From assembly GCA_013396755.1 (NCBI GenBank), contig VWZF01013053.1, positions 2,489,707 to 2,553,706 of the forward strand: a stretch of 64,000 bases of DNA. Direction: 5' to 3'. Under the pieces are notes generated by a model. It saw only the letters and a program-made list of their open reading frames with translations. It was not told the DNA's origin and made no database searches. Positions 1 through 15,148 of the stretch are shown in pieces; position 1 is the stretch's first letter, and every line of letters begins with the position of its first letter. This stretch comes from Sclerurus mexicanus (Eukaryota > Chordata > Aves > Passeriformes > Furnariidae). Position numbers and translations under genes: made by a program.

Positions 1-3000
1 CAAGTCAGGGGCAGGTGAGGATCCGATGACAACAATGGTTTTGTTTCCCTAACCATCATGATACAACAGTGCCTGCTAAGGATATAACCAGCACGTCTTC
101 TGCTTGAGCATCTCTTGCCTTTGAAAAGGCAGAGACCCTTTACTCAAGGTAAAGCAGCAACAGGGGTGACCCAAATGCCCACCCGTGTCTCCCTTCCCCG
201 GAGAGCAAGGCAGCAGGAGAGCAAAAAGCCACCAAGAGAGACAAGGCCACACAGGCACAGACTGGGCTCCCGGGATGCCACTACAGGATTACCAGACATA
301 GACATTGCTGTGTTAGGTGGGATGTTATTTATTAACACTGAAAGTACAAACCTGTCATCCCCAAGCCTTTCTTGTTTACCTCACCTCTCCCCTATCATCT
401 TCAATCCTGCTATTCTCGCTCTCTTTTCTCAACTCAAGATTGCTTTTGGTTGTCTTATCAGTCTCCTCCAGACTGATAGTTTCAAAAGCAGATATATCCT
501 CAATGTGTGTGTCTGACAGGTTTGGCCTCACTTTTTATGACACCTGTGCTGACAGCATGTCGCCACCACAGATACACAACTGCAGCTGAACACGCCTAAG
601 GGCTCTGCAACCAGAAAAAATAAAAAGTTTTCTTCCTTTTATATGAGGATTTCTATTGTGAATGTTCCAGTGGATATTAATTATCAATCTAACAAATTTT
701 ATACCATCAGAAAATGCTACTGAAGCAGTCATTATAGACCCAAGAGGTGGGCGAAAATCTCAATTTCAGTCAATAACTGAAATGGAAATATCAACTGAGT
801 CTTATCAAAAAGACATTACCTGCTTTTTCAACTCCAAAATGTAAATTTTGAAAATTTCAATCAGCTTTTCCCTGAACAGAAAAATTGTTTTTCCCCTCGC
901 TTGCAAAATCACTTGGAAATCAAGGTCAATCACATCAAAGCTCTGCAACACACATCCTTACTCTTGGACTTGGTGGAATCAGTGTCCTCCTCTCTGACCC
1001 TACAGCTAAATCCAGACTCCAACTGCAAAACCCAGGAGATGGAAGAGGAGCTGAACAATCAATGTCTGCTCTGATTTTAACAGCTGTGAGTTCCAGTGCT
1101 CCTCATTAAATTCAGTATCACCTGAACACAAACAGTCTCAGGCAGAAAAAAATAAAAAAAAAAAAACAACAAATCCCCACATTTAATTCACAAAGTCTAC
1201 CAAAAATACTGATAATTATTCCAGAGTAACCAGAGAGTGATGTAAAAATTTAGAGTATCAGTACGTCACCAAGAAGTTACAAAAAGCATGGCTGTCTCCG
1301 TTCAGCACAAAATGACTTTCATTGCCCACGGAGTTCACAAAACCATCAGCCAGACACAAGTCAGTCAAGAAGCAGGGGAAAAAAATACCAAACCCCTTTT
1401 GGTGATTGAAAGTTCTTCCAGAGAAAAGCAATATGCATCACTTGGAATTTCAGGGAATTTTGATAGAGGCTGTAATTGTCTAGGGGTGCCAACCTGATAC
1501 CTTCAATAACACTGATTAGATTTCAAAAAAAAACAAACAAAAAAAAACCCCACCTTTCAATAAGTGTACTTACTGAAAGTGGTATTAAAACTAATACCAG
1601 AAGAAAATAATAATCCCATATACATACATAAAGAGGTTGCAATTAAAATTGGGAGAGGGCATACAACAAGCTACCCAGGTTTCATCCATACCATGTCAAA
1701 TTTCCAAATTACAATGACAGCATATCAACTGATTATTATGCATATGTTCTGCTGATAATCTTCTGTTATTCACCTGAATGCAGATGATTCATTAAGATAA
1801 GAGCTTCTTTTGGTTTTGCTTTTGGTTTTTGGTTTTTTTTTTTAATTAATAATGTCAATAAGGCTAAAGGCAGGAAAGGGTGAGAAAAGATTTCTAGTTT
1901 CCAGATTTATTGACCTCAAAAGGTAGTTAGCAATAACATCATCAGCTACAAAATAAAATCAAATTCCTCCGAAATCCATAAAAGTCTGATGTATATTGAT
2001 AAAAGGAAATAGCTTAAAGAAAATTTCAAATCAGCGTATAAAGGTTACTTCTGTCAAAACAAGCAGCCTCTTGGACACTGTGTGTTCAAGAAAATACTTG
2101 AAAAATCACATTCCCCCCAAATACAGATGTTACACACCAAACGTTCTCTGGTTTTCAATAAAAAGTTTTGTGCCTTTATGCACCATGTGCCATCATACAC
2201 GTTTTGATAACTTAATCCAGTTTTGGACAGAATGAGTAAGAATTCTACTGGTGATCTCCCAAGCAAGCACCAACTCAGAGCAGGCAACACTCCCCAGCAC
2301 TCCGCTGAACAAGCTGAATATGCAATAAATAACTTCTCATCTGCTTTTTAAGTAATCTGATTGAATTTAAGCTAGATCCATACTTAAAAGGCACATGAAG
2401 ACATATTTGTCATCTTTGTAAACGCAGAAGTATCACCAAAAGATGATGGATGAAAGCCTTTTTTCCCCCCCTCCCCTCAATAAAAATATTGTGAAGAGCA
2501 GCTAGGCAACATTCAGGCAGGAAGGATGTATTTAGGTGGTTAATGAAAACATGCATTTGCCTGACAGAAAAAAAATCAATTTTTTTTCTTGCAGAAGAGT
2601 CAGAAACACCTCAAGGCATAATACAACCATTAGCTGAGCCATAATTATTGACTGTGAATTCTCCGAGAATGCTCTGATGCATTTGGCATTGGCACGGAAC
2701 AGGAGGCAGTTTCAATTACATGCCTGATCTGTGAAGTTTATTGATCTTCAGAAGTGGGACTAACTTGCACAGTCTGAGCAGGGAAAGCTAAGACGAAGCT
2801 GAAAACCTCTACTGTTTATCTTCTTGGCTTTTTGTTGCTTATTGCTGTTGGGTTTAATTAACAGTATTTTAGAAGTGTTTCATATTTACATAACTTAGCC
2901 TTGTTTTCTATTTTAAGCTTTAAGATTGTTACCCACTCTTTATCTGAAATCAGAACATTTTTAAAGTAAGACAAAATTTAAAAATTAGCTTGAAGATAAT

Positions 3001-6000
3001 CACTCTCAGAACCCACCTTAACTGAAATAGAAATTACAGGTATAATATACAGTACTCTTATGTTTATCTTAAATATAATGCCAAGACGAATGCTTATGGG
3101 GCAGAATTGACCATTTTATCCAATATATGGCTGCTGCTGAAAATACAAGTTCACATTTTCTCAAACGGAATATTCTGCATCATTAATGTGAGATATAAGT
3201 GGGAAGTGTTATGAGTATGGAAGTAGGCAAAAATACTTGGAAAACTTCATATTTTTCCTCACTAATCCTTTTTTTTCCCCTCCACAGAAGCCCACTGCAA
3301 TGGAGGCTGCCGTGCCATGTTACAGCCACTGCAGCTCTAAGTGCTGACAATAGGGTTTGTTTACCTACATGAAGTAGCAGCATTGCAGTCCATCTTTATA
3401 GATTTTATAAGGATGTTGATTCCAGTTTAATGAGTATCACGGAGCATCTGGCAATTATACCCCTGAGGGAGGCTGACTGATACATCTGCAGACCCACTGC
3501 AGCAAGGCTGGCTCTCAAATAGTCTCTGTCATATATGAAAAAGTTTGCAAAGAAGGAGCTTCTACTTTATTTTGAAAACAGACAGTAAGTGCCATTCCAG
3601 AACAAAACCTCTGATGAGTTCCAGCTCTTTCCTAAATTTTCCTAGTTGCACAGCTCCTCATATGGATTTGTAGATGTCCAGCAGGAAAGCCAGGATCACA
3701 AATAAAGGTTTTGTTATGGAAGGCAGTAAGAAAAGGCCACCACACACACTCCAGGATGAAAAGCTGGTAGAGAAGGGCTGGAATGGAGTCGGGCACAGAA
3801 ATTGTCACAGGAGAGCGTTGAGATGTCAGCTGGCAAGGTTAGAATGGGAATTCCCTTGATTACAGAGTTAATCATGGAAAAAACCTGTAAAAATTACCTG
3901 AAATTTCATCCAGGATTCACTGATGCAGCTACCTCAGTGAACCCTGGACATGAGGAACACCTGAAACTAAAAACTGACCTAGTGCACTGTGTAAGTACAG
4001 TTCCAAGACACGGTGCTCAACAAATAGAAAAAGGAGAATAAAACTAAACAGACCTTTTCATCCAGCAGCAGTAAAACTGGAGGGCAGAAAATGATGTTAA
4101 ATCGTCTAAGCTTGTTGCATCAACAAACCGTGCCAGAGAAGTTACAAAAGATGTGTCTCAGGGTAACCATTCTCGTGCAACACATCACAAAATAATAAAG
4201 TGCTTCCATCAAAGTCAGGTTGAACCCACACAATGACTCACCCCGGGACACGCGGGCACTGTCGGCATGTGAAAGGGAATAACGGTGTGAGGAGCTCAAA
4301 GCCACTCGAAAGCAAAGCAACGTCCAGGCTCTACTGTGGAAAAGCAAGGAACCACAGAGGGCTTGGAGCACTGGTGAGGTGGTAAAACAGAAGAAAAGCC
4401 AAGGTTCACCCCAGGTGACAAAGGGCAGCGAGTTATTTTGGTGACTGCCAAGCACAATGAGCAGCTCGCTCTGTTCTTCTGGGATTACGCGTAAACTGAG
4501 GACAAAAGAAGTTCAAAGTGCAGAGGTCTGCACAGCACAGTAAGACAATGTGAGAAATAACTAAATGATGACCTGCTTGATCTCATTCTCCTCTTGGCTG
4601 CCTGAGCACTTGCAGAGCTACATGGATAGGAAAGCTGATACATTTGGAAAATACCAACACTTCTAAGTAACTTCAATGTTCAAATAAAGAACACTCACTT
4701 TTAGTCAAATGCAATTAATGTTTTCAAGAAAAAACCTCATCCATTATTAATGCTGAATAAATACAGATTATTATAGAATTGCTTTTACTACTAATTTCAG
4801 ATTTAGACTGTGCAGAATATGACATTAGGAGAACTTTGTGGTACTTCACATTTTTAGCCTGGGACTCCTACTCATGTTTGGTCCCACTTTCTCAAATTCT
4901 TTTCACAGATGTCACACAGTGTAAGATTAAAAAAAAAACCAAAACTTGCCCTAGATAACACAAATATTTTAAGGTATATTTGATTTGGTCCCTGTGGAGT
5001 TTTGTTTCCAGCCACATTAGGAACCTGTGTTGGCTAAGGATTTTTAAAAGTCATTACTTCAAACATAAACTTTAAAAAAAATGTTCAAGATTACAGCACA
5101 TCAAACTAGACTTGAGAAATTTAACAAGATGCTCAGTTCCATGTGTGCAGGTGTCCAAATAAAAAACTTTTAGATGAAAACTCAGTATTTGTTTAAAAAA
5201 AAAAACAAAACCACAACAATTTTTACCTGTTCCATTGAAAGGTGTATTTTATAAAAAACAAGATTAATTCCTGATATCCAATTTGGCCAGCTGAATTAAA
5301 CTTCCTAGATTTATTCTATTAATAGAGTTTATATCTCTCTCTCTTAGGAGAGATTCAAATATTTGTTCTATAATACCTCTGTAAATACAAAACCTCCCAA
5401 CATCTCAGCTGTCTTATTCCTTCCAATAATTTCCTACTTGAAAATGAGTCAGGGGTTTTAAAACACAAACTTACAAAAAACTCAAAAAACCCCAAAAGCA
5501 AACCCCTCACACCTGAGATGCCCAGAGCCCTTTCCTTATTCTCTCATCCCACTTATTTATGAGGACCTCCAGGGCACGGTGTGAGACATATTTTGGCAGC
5601 AATTACAATTGCAGGGAAACTGGTATTGCAAAGAAACAGAACCTTTTGCATTTACAGTCTCTTTAGTCTTCTTTAACCTTCAAACTACTTAAAAAAACCA
5701 AGATAATTTTTCATCTGCATATTCCACGGCATCAACAGAGCACACCTCCAAAGCTGAGAAAACATATGCTGTCAGCAAGGAACAAAATGATCTCTTTGAT
5801 ACTAATACCTGCGATAGTAGCACGATAATAACTACGTGTGACAACTTCTCCCTGCTCTCAAAATAATTATGGCTCTCTAGAACTCAACATCTGCGCTACC
5901 AGATGTTTCTGTCAACCACGTAAGCAAAGGCACTGCAGAAACCTGGCCAGCCTCCAGAGCTTTAGTCTCAATACCTCAGCAGATGCAGGTGGTTTTCAGC

Positions 6001-9000
6001 AGTCCAATATTTGGAGCACCAAGCCATGCAAATCCACTTATGTAAACAAGGAAAAGGCATCAGCAAATAATGCATCAAACCCAAACAAGTTCAGTGTAGT
6101 CTGAGACTGCCATTTCTGCCAGCCCAGTGAGAACTCAGATCAGTTTTAGAATGTCAGACACAAAAAATAGTAATGTCGCGACGTGCTTCTGAAAATTCAA
6201 TTTTCATTAAGCCTTTTTAACTTTCACATTGACTTGCATACACAGACAGGATATGTGCCAGCTGGATGACACACGAGCTATTAAGAAACAGGCATGTGCA
6301 GCAGAATTCTAAAATATTATATCAAACCCATAAATCATTCACTCTTAAGACATAAGTGGTAACTTAGCACCAAACTCCTTGCCTGAACAGGATGATTTAC
6401 ATCCAGTGCAGCTTTTAGGGAAGAAATTTTCCTTCTGTCTATGTACTTCTAAACTGCAGCAATCTGAAATCAAATTATCTTCAGCAGGGAAGCAATCCAA
6501 ACTCTAGCTGAACTTCCTAAGTGAAAATAAACATATTTAAAGTGGAATTAACTGCAGCCAAATGATAACAATCTTTCAAAAACGTGCCTGGAGTACTTGG
6601 ATGCTGAACCTTTTTGAATTCGCGTTCCTTAACTATTAAGCTAATGGGTTTGATACAAAATGAAGTAAGAAAAACGAAGTGCTCTGTACTAATGATTCCT
6701 TCACCACTGTTTCCACAACCAGCCAGAGATGAGCCTGCCCTGTCCTATCTGGTCAGACTTTCTTTTGTTTCTCAGGTCAGCCTAGGATATCCCTTTCCCA
6801 GGGACATCCCTGTCCCAGAAGAAGCACATGGAGGGCAACTCTAGCTGCTGGAGCATCTCCCCAGTCCAGCACTGCTCTCCTGCCGTGTAAGAGGGAGACA
6901 CGTGTTTGAAAGGTCCAAACCCTCTCTTCCCCCTCAATAACCCACTGTGGATCCCCAGGGCTGCAAAAGCATTTTGGGATCCACTCAACTAACTAACACA
7001 CTGATGGTCACACAGAGGATGCTGCAGCAGATACAGAAGGGCTTTTCCTAACTGTTGCCCCAAAGCATTTTACACAATCAGCAAACAAGGTCTAATGTGC
7101 TTATGCAATTTATTTATAAATTAAGGCGGTGTGTGGGGAGGCCTAAATTACATGTAAAATACTAACAAGAATAGAATCCATCTCCTAGATCTCAGCAGAG
7201 CTTGGCAGCCTGAGAAGTAAAGCAAAGCCAAGGAGTGCATTGAGTACTTGGTACTTAGATATGAATTTCCAAAGGGTAGTGAATGTGTACCAGCCTAAGT
7301 GTTCAGATACATGATTAAGTCAGAAATCATTAGGGCCTTTATGACAGCTCTACAGCATTAAAAGTCAAGGTTTCCACCATAAAACTTCTTTCTCATGCAT
7401 GTAAAAATTAGCTGTCAGAATTATTTCTAGGTTCGAATACGTCTTATAAGCTCTTCACCTTCAAGCAAATTAAACTGAAGTGGCCAATCATTTTTAAATG
7501 GCATAAGCAGTAAGTTCTAGGGGGTTTGCAGACTCTGACACAACTCTGAATACTCAGCCTTTAACTTGAACTTCAACAATTAAGGTTTCATTGGCAGCAG
7601 CAGCTTCACCCTCCCTCCAATTCTGTGCTTACCATTTTCTCATTTTATACAATTATGGCAAAGCATGCATTCAAAATTTAAGTAGATAAGCTACAAACAC
7701 AGCCACTGTGTACACAGCAAATAAAAGCATTCGCCACTCCAAAGAGCTTCAGCCTACCTGATAAAGCACATTTTTCAAGTCTATACTTTCATGTTCTTAG
7801 TTACTTTGGTCCTTCTATGCAGAGATGTATTTCTCTTAAACTATTCAAAAAGCAAGCAAACAAACCAAAACTGCATATCAGTGTTATAAGCAACCTAATT
7901 AAATCTTCCTGGTACGGGTCTATAATTTATATATACCCATGGTTAATCATTAATTTATTTATTTTTAAGTAAAAAAATAAATCTAAGTGTGTTCTTCCAT
8001 ATTCCTCAGGTGTACTGATATCTCATCTAACAACACAAAAATATTGAAGCGGTCACTGTTAACTATAGATAATTAACATTTAAATAAAAGACTCTGAACT
8101 AAGTTACACGATTGTAAATTCAGAACCATTTTGTGACATTCAGGAAAATAAGTGCATACTAGGAAACTTGAAAATGGAATAAAGAAAAACGTTTAAATCT
8201 ACTTTGAAAGAGCACTTCAGTACATGTTACTTACTTATATATCTAGAGCATCACAAAGGGAGCTGCAAACTGGAGGGGCTTCCTTTCAGTGACAAAACCA
8301 AGGGAAAATATATCAGAAAGACTTAAGAATGATACAATTTGCCTTATTTCATCATTTTTCTTTCTACTCCTCTCTGAACCACAGCTCCATTTTCATCATC
8401 AACAGTATATTAAAAAGATACTTACAATTTATTTTAATTCTGAGTTATTTTGTTGTTTTGAGTTCTATCTATAACTGGAACCATAGCAATTTACAATCCA
8501 GTCAAGGCTGAATCCATATTTAGTCAACTAGTCCTTCTACTCAAATCTGATAATATGAGAAAAATTCTACATGATATTCAGGGGAAAGTGAATTTAATGT
8601 GTTTGTTTAAACAGCATTAGCTCAGACTTTTCCGATTCCCAGTGCATAATAATCATGCAACAATTCATGTGTCTCTTTTCTTACTATAGAACACACAAGG
8701 CATTCAAAACAATACCATTAAGGAGCCTTTTTTGCCTTGATTCAATCTTCACTTTCCCTAAATAATTAAGCCTTCTCTGAAAATTCAGACTTTTGACTAC
8801 TGAGATAATGATTCTGCAAAGCTGCACTTCAGCATTTGCATGTATTCAAGACTGGAGAGAGACAGCATTTCCAGTGGGGCTGAAATTCTTCTGGTACACA
8901 GGGAAAGGCAACTGAAAACTTTGTTACATTTCCTTCAAGATCAAATAAGGACTTTTCCAAGGAGCTTTCCTCCCTTACATACAAGCAGAGCTATAATTAC

Positions 9001-12000
9001 CTATAGGCAAGTACTCACTTTAATTTTCCACATCCAGTTTTCCATATACAGTAGAATATGGTCTCTCTCAAAGTTAGTGCTCAAACAATACTGTAAGTAA
9101 AGATCATTTGATTTTACTGTGTATTGTCAAATATTCCCAGGGGAGTTTAAATACTGTCTCAAAAACATGCTAAGAGAGCTCAATTAACTCCCTCTCAGCT
9201 ATAATAATAACAAGCAGATCCTGGGCACACACTAATGTTTCCATGATTTCAAACAACAGTCGGGCAAAGAAAAATAAGAGCTTTTCTGGCAAACTTTAAT
9301 AGCACTCACAGCTGAGGAGAAGTTAATGCAGTGTTTGTAATACCAGAAAGCATAAAGATGCATCTTGTAGCTGGAGGTGAATCTAGCAAAGAACAGTAAT
9401 TTTCCATTACTCTCAAGTCATCTCTTTAAAGGATTACAAACAGTACAACAATATACTTTTGTAGCTTTTGGAAGAGCTGCCCTGTAATTCTTGCTAAGGT
9501 CATGCTTTTTCTTTTAAGTTATCTTTTTACTGGGTTTATGAGGCACTATTTACATCCTGTATCACATTCTGGCATAAGAAACTGGAACTATTTGTGTACA
9601 GCTACAGTAAGCCTTACGGCAATTATTACCTCTATGTGTAAAATTTGCTCTCATCCTAGCAAAAGAAACTATTTTTCCTCTGGGGTAATAGATCTTGAAT
9701 TACTGATGGAATATCACCACTCTCATCCCAGTCACTCTTCATGAGTGGCACAAGAGCACATAACAAATACTTAAGAGTCATCTTTAAATAAATCTGTTTT
9801 CTATCTCTTCTGAACTAAGTCACATAATATAATGCCAGAAACCAGTGTCTAACACACTATAAATAAAGGGTGTTAAAATGTCTTTATGCACCAAAAGATA
9901 AAGTATATCACCTAACATTAAAGTTAATTCTTTTGGGGTAGACTGGATTATTCAGGAACTGCATTTCAATGCAAACACACTGAATTCCTTGGAGGGTAAT
10001 ATAAATTCCAAGTAAGTGTGTAAAGAAACCTTTAAGGAATCCCCTTCTATGCTAACAGGAATGCTGACAGGAATGTCAGCTGTTCTTGTCTGAGATGATG
10101 TAAATGGCACCAGATCTCAAAGGGAGTCAGCTGTTTTGGAGAAACCAAACACACGTGAGCAAAGACAGCTCATGAAGTCCCTCAGAAGTGAGAAGATTCT
10201 GGTGGCATCACACCCTTTGCTGGGATGAGCATGCCCAGCATGCCCTGGGAGGACCCAGGGATTGCCCTGAGGAAGTCTAGGGAAGCTCACTGAGGAAAGG
10301 CAGCCAAACAGCAAGGCATTTAGGTTCAGCACGTGGAATTCCACAGTCCTGCTAGAAAAATTCCAACATTCCCCCGAAGTGATCTGGGAAATGACCAGTT
10401 TTTACAATGTTGGGGAGGCAGCTGAACAAGGAGGAGCCTTCCACAAACTAGACAAGCTCTGGAGCTCCATCGGGGCTCCTCTGGCAGGACCACCAAGCCT
10501 CCTTAGCAAGGCAGGGACAGCACTGGGCAGGAGTGTCAATGAAGAGTTTATCACTTACCTGAGGCTCTAATTTGGTATAGGGCAATTTCATCTTTAATGT
10601 CAGTCTTAATTACATTAACTAAAGGGAAGGGACCCAATCCTACTGTCAGTATTTAATCCTGGGTATGACTCATCCTGATCCGATTAACTGTTTCCCACAC
10701 AGTGAAACCTCTTTAACTTCAAGACATACTGAGAGTCAGGAGAAAAGGAGAGGCAGAAGAGAGACCCAAACCTCCACAAGGCTCAATCATCCTCTGGAAG
10801 CCACTGTGAATGATCTGCACATGGCTGCAACAGCGCTGGCAAAAACTGGGAAAAGGGAGTAAAATTAATCCAGGCAGGATGCAATGAAAGCGCGTAAAAC
10901 CAATTTCCAAATCCCCAAGACTAAAGAAGGATTTAATTTATTTAGCTTTGTGTTTCTAAAATAATACCAAATGATTCTTGTTTTAAAAGAGTCTGTTTTG
11001 AAATAAAAACAAACCAAACCCCAAGTTTTGCCAGCGGAGAACTGCAAATCCCAGATAATCCCAGCTGGCTTGGCAGTACCAAACCAGCTCCGTGTGCCTT
11101 CCAGAGGCTCCATCAAAGTGCCCGGCTCTGCCCTGGCTCCTGCAGCCGCCAGAGCCCACATCTGTTCTAGTTTGGCTTGTTAATGAGAAGAGAACATATC
11201 AAGGCCTCTCAGGCATTCCAGCTAAAACAGCTGAAGAATAAAGGAAAAAAGTGGTAATTCCCAGAATTTAGGAGTTAATGCTAGGAGCCCCTATCAGATG
11301 TAATTATTGTTGTCTTTCTTTTTTACGAGGTCAGCTGATGCATCTGCAACTCTCACCTGACCACAGCTGACAACAGGCAGAGGCATCAGCGCAGGCTTGA
11401 GCCTCTGAAGTGTATTTTAAGAACTGCTTTCTTCTCTGCGAGAAACCCACGTGCAGGCAGTGGGACGGGTGGCAGAACTGTGTCGTGAGTTTCTCTAATT
11501 AGCTATTATGCAAAATTATATCTGTGTATTCACATAGGCACAAAACCCCATATATAAATGGACAGCTATGCATATATATGTCTGTAGGAAAGTCTTTACA
11601 AAAGCTATTCAAGTAAAAAAATGGTTTTCCATGAGAGCAAAACAAATACCTGTATTAACACCAGGTTTTATTTATCTTCTTAGCACATAAACTGAATAAC
11701 TCAAAAACAAAATCCCCCACGGGGTTTGTGCTATGATTCTGAGGAACCATGCAGACGTAACTTGTTTTTCTCAAATAGTTTAATTTTCTTAAATAGTTTC
11801 TGGGAAATATTAGTAAAGAAAAACAGGCATGATGATACAGAAGACCATTTGTATATTTTAAGTCACTATTTGCACTGCTAGCAGCACAGCAGCAGGTTCC
11901 ATTTGCCTTGCACTAAGCATATACTGAATAATTCAGTTCCTTGCTTTGTTCCCTAAATAGTTGACAGGGAACAGAAACTTTGTTCATGACCCATATGGCC

Positions 12001-14746
12001 TTTTTCGAAGCCTGCCTATTCATTTCATAATGCACATCACAGGGCACATCACCTACGGTTGGCATCTATTAAAAATAAAAGCATTCAGTAACTATTACTA
12101 ACAAATGGCCATAAAACAAGCAACTTCCCAGTGCTACCACCTTTTACTCGCAAATAGCACTCAGCCAACTATTTAAATAATTAAATGCTCTCAATCTGCA
12201 CAGCACCAGCCCTGGCTCACGTAGCCTTCGACAAGAAACAGATTCCAGAACTGCTGGGAACATGTTCCTGCCTCAGCCACAAATATAACTAAATATCTGA
12301 GCTCTCTGCTAAATCACAGATGCCCTGTTGCAACAAAGAAAGCAATTTCCATCAAAGGCACACTGACATTTTCATGGACTCCTTCCACATTTCTGTCGAT
12401 CCTTCTTCCCACTGTCTCCTCTCTTCACATTTTGGAGAAGTCCTGAGCTTCTCCCATCTCTAGGCTCCCTTTTCCCTAGAGCATAACAGCAGTGTTGGAT
12501 TGTTGAGTCAAGGTAACATACTTCAAAATTCTGGCCACTTCATCTGTTCTAGTATGAAAAGGGGGGATTACTGCGTCAGTCTGCAGCCGTGCCCAAACTT
12601 CCAAAGGGATCACATCCCATAGTATTTCCTGTCCCTGGACCCAGATCTCAGCAAAAGTACTACAATTCATAAAAGCTCCTCTCTGAAGAGACTTCTTAAG
12701 TTTGCTGGAGAGAAGTCAGCCTTTGATGGGGTCCTGACCCCTTCAGCAACTGAGACCTTTTCCCTGAAGCCTCACACAACCCACTTAAGTATCCTGCTGG
12801 CTAATGAAGTTTGAGCACCCATTAAAAAAGGTAAAATGAATAAGAGCTTCAGATGTTATCTGCTCACTTCTGTTAATGTTATCTCCTCCATTCTGTTAAG
12901 TACCAAACTTTTCCAAAAGATAACCAAAGACATTAGGTTCTTCCCCTTTCCATAAACAGCACTCTAGAAATTCAAGAAAGCCAACTTGTTTAATTTTGAA
13001 AAGTCTAACACTGCACAAGTCCCAGTATTACCAGGGAAACCCCCAGTTTTTCAATACATTCCATATGAGTTTCAGTGTGGCAGCTACTACGCTTCAGAAA
13101 CTCATCAGCTTTTCAAGAGAATTGAACTGAGAATAGAAGCCCCTTAATGCAAGACTATCGTAGAATACTATTATTAAAATTGATTGTTATTCAGGCAGTA
13201 TCAATTTCATTATCCCTGATCGATCCCAAGCAATGCTCCTTAGCAACCTTCAACTACAAATGCTGCCTGAACAGTAACTTAATACAGTACAACAAATTGC
13301 AGCCCTGCTGCTCCCAGTTAAATTTGGTAACAGTCCGACTTATTAGTAGGCTTCTAGTAAATAGCTGTCATAGGTGCTGACGGTAGGGAACTGGATGTCA
13401 AAGCATCACCAAAAAGGGCTGAGAAAACTCTTGCCCCTCAAGGCTTTGTTAATTTGATTTATGTGTGCAGGCAGGAAACTAATTGCTAATTGTTGCAGTG
13501 CATACCACGGAATTGCAGCACTCCACTCAAATGCTGGATCTCAAGAGTACCAATAGACTTTTACGCTGCTGATGAGAGATGCATCCTAAAAAGGAAACTG
13601 CCACTGTTTGGTGCTTCATAAATTTTAAGACCTCTTTGCAATGCCCTGTGCCGCGGTGTCCTTTGAGGAAAGAGCCACGCTCTGAGCACACTGGATCACT
13701 GGGAAGTTGAGAGCCAATACCAGCAACCGGGCAAAGTTTGTTCCTCACTAGCATTGTAAGCACATCCATGGGATGACCAGCCAAAATTGCTGATTCTCCT
13801 TGTGTTGAGCTGCAAGGACTGGACAATGTAGGATAACTTTGTCCTATAGTATTTCCCAAATGGAAGCAATTGGCCTAAAATGAAAACTGGTTGTGACCTC
13901 AGCAGGTTCTGTGTTTTTTTTTCCTTGAGATTCTTTCTGTCAGGAAAACTGTGGTTTGGTTAAATCTATAAAAATGGTTTAGCCAGCATTAGTGTCAGAA
14001 TCACTGAGAAATACCTAGTCAAGCATGTCTGTTTTTCAGGTAAAGTCCAATACTGGGTCTACCACTCACCAGAAGTTTCTTACAATGTTTTCATTTTTAA
14101 AACCCGTAGATGTTTCACCACGCTTTCTTGTTTGTCATGCTGAAAGAGAAACTATCCCTTGAAAGTCTGAGCTTTCTAACCAGCATCAAACCCCTACAGG
14201 CAAAGAGGAGAGCAAGATGCCCTGGGGCAGCCCAGTCCTTTCTCCTATCCCTCTGCTACCCCAAGCACGCAGAAGCCAGGAGTGCCAGACCTTTAAAGAG
14301 CAAATTACTGCCTCACCCATGCTGGCACAGCTCATTTCATCATCTATTAGGAAAAGTAGTACTTGTCGCCATTCAGAATTGCTGTTCTAATTGGCACTAA
14401 ATTGCCCCACACTGCTCCAAGTGATGGTAAAGAGGTAGATAGCTAATGGCCATGGCAAGTGGTTCTCTCCCTAAACTCTAACCACACTTCTGTTTTGAGG
14501 AGTGTGAGGCAATTTCAGCAAGAAATCAATCTTTTAGTGGCAATCTCTCTTTTACTTTCTCTACATGTGAAACACAAAATTAAATTAATTTCCCTTCTTT
14601 AAAGACAAACCATTAAGTCAGTCCAACTGAGCTTTCCTTTCCATGTTCCCTTGCATAGAAATGTATTTTGGTTTTGGGAAAGAAGCAGTAAAAGACCAAA
14701 GCCACTCCTGTGAGCTGTGACAGATAAGGATATTTGTCAAGGGACT

Positions 14747-14769
14747 TATTATGCTGAGGGGGCATAATA
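14747..14769. repeat. Inverted repeat, 8-bp arms, 7-base loop
   Basis: The arms tattatgc (14747-14754) and gcataata (14762-14769) are perfectly complementary and separated by tgagggg. The hairpin is short and isolated, with no known role assigned. Confidence 0.6.
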
Positions 14770-14805
14770 CAGCTTATTGATTCTAGTTCATTACCACATC
14801 ATACT

Positions 14806-14842
14806 TATTGCTTAGGAAATCACACATATATTGCTTAGGAAA
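14806..14842. repeat. Short direct repeat (tattgcttaggaaa, twice)
   Basis: The 14-base word tattgcttaggaaa occurs at 14806-14819 and again at 14829-14842, a period of 23 bases. It looks like a small local duplication and no function is inferred. Confidence 0.7.
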
Positions 14843-15128
14843 ATTGGTTTAAGGCAGCAGTGTGTACTTAATTTACAAAGGATACACTAATAATACAAAA
14901 ATCAGATTCTACTGTAAATCATTTCCCAAATCAAACATCTAAAAAATCAATAAATTTTTACAGTTACCATTAAAAAAAATAACAAACCAAGAGCAAAAAT
15001 TGTTCCTAGTGAAATACATAGCAGCCTTGAAACATGTCCTTTCAATGTTAAGTAAACTATAAGTTAAGATACTTCAACAAAGAAGGGAAATGTTATATGC
15101 TGTAACTGACCCTAACAGGATCAAAATT

Positions 15129-15148
15129 GCATTATATCAATATAATGC
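15129..15148. repeat. Inverted repeat, 8-bp arms, 4-base loop
   Basis: The arms gcattata (15129-15136) and tataatgc (15141-15148) flank the loop tcaa. Such AT-rich hairpins are expected by chance in sequence of this composition. Confidence 0.6.

Noticed and set aside
1146..1166. A-rich runs (also 24260-24273, 35536-35547, 37165-37177, 48847-48859) as poly-A tails of processed pseudogenes
   Set aside because: No gene-like sequence precedes any of them on the appropriate strand and no flanking target duplications were seen.
7425..7445. tRNA-like T-arm word ggttcgaata
   Set aside because: No acceptor stem, D-arm or anticodon arm could be placed around it, so it is a chance match.
14747..15148. 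The two small AT-rich hairpins as microRNA precursors
   Set aside because: Stems of 8 bp are far too short for a microRNA hairpin.
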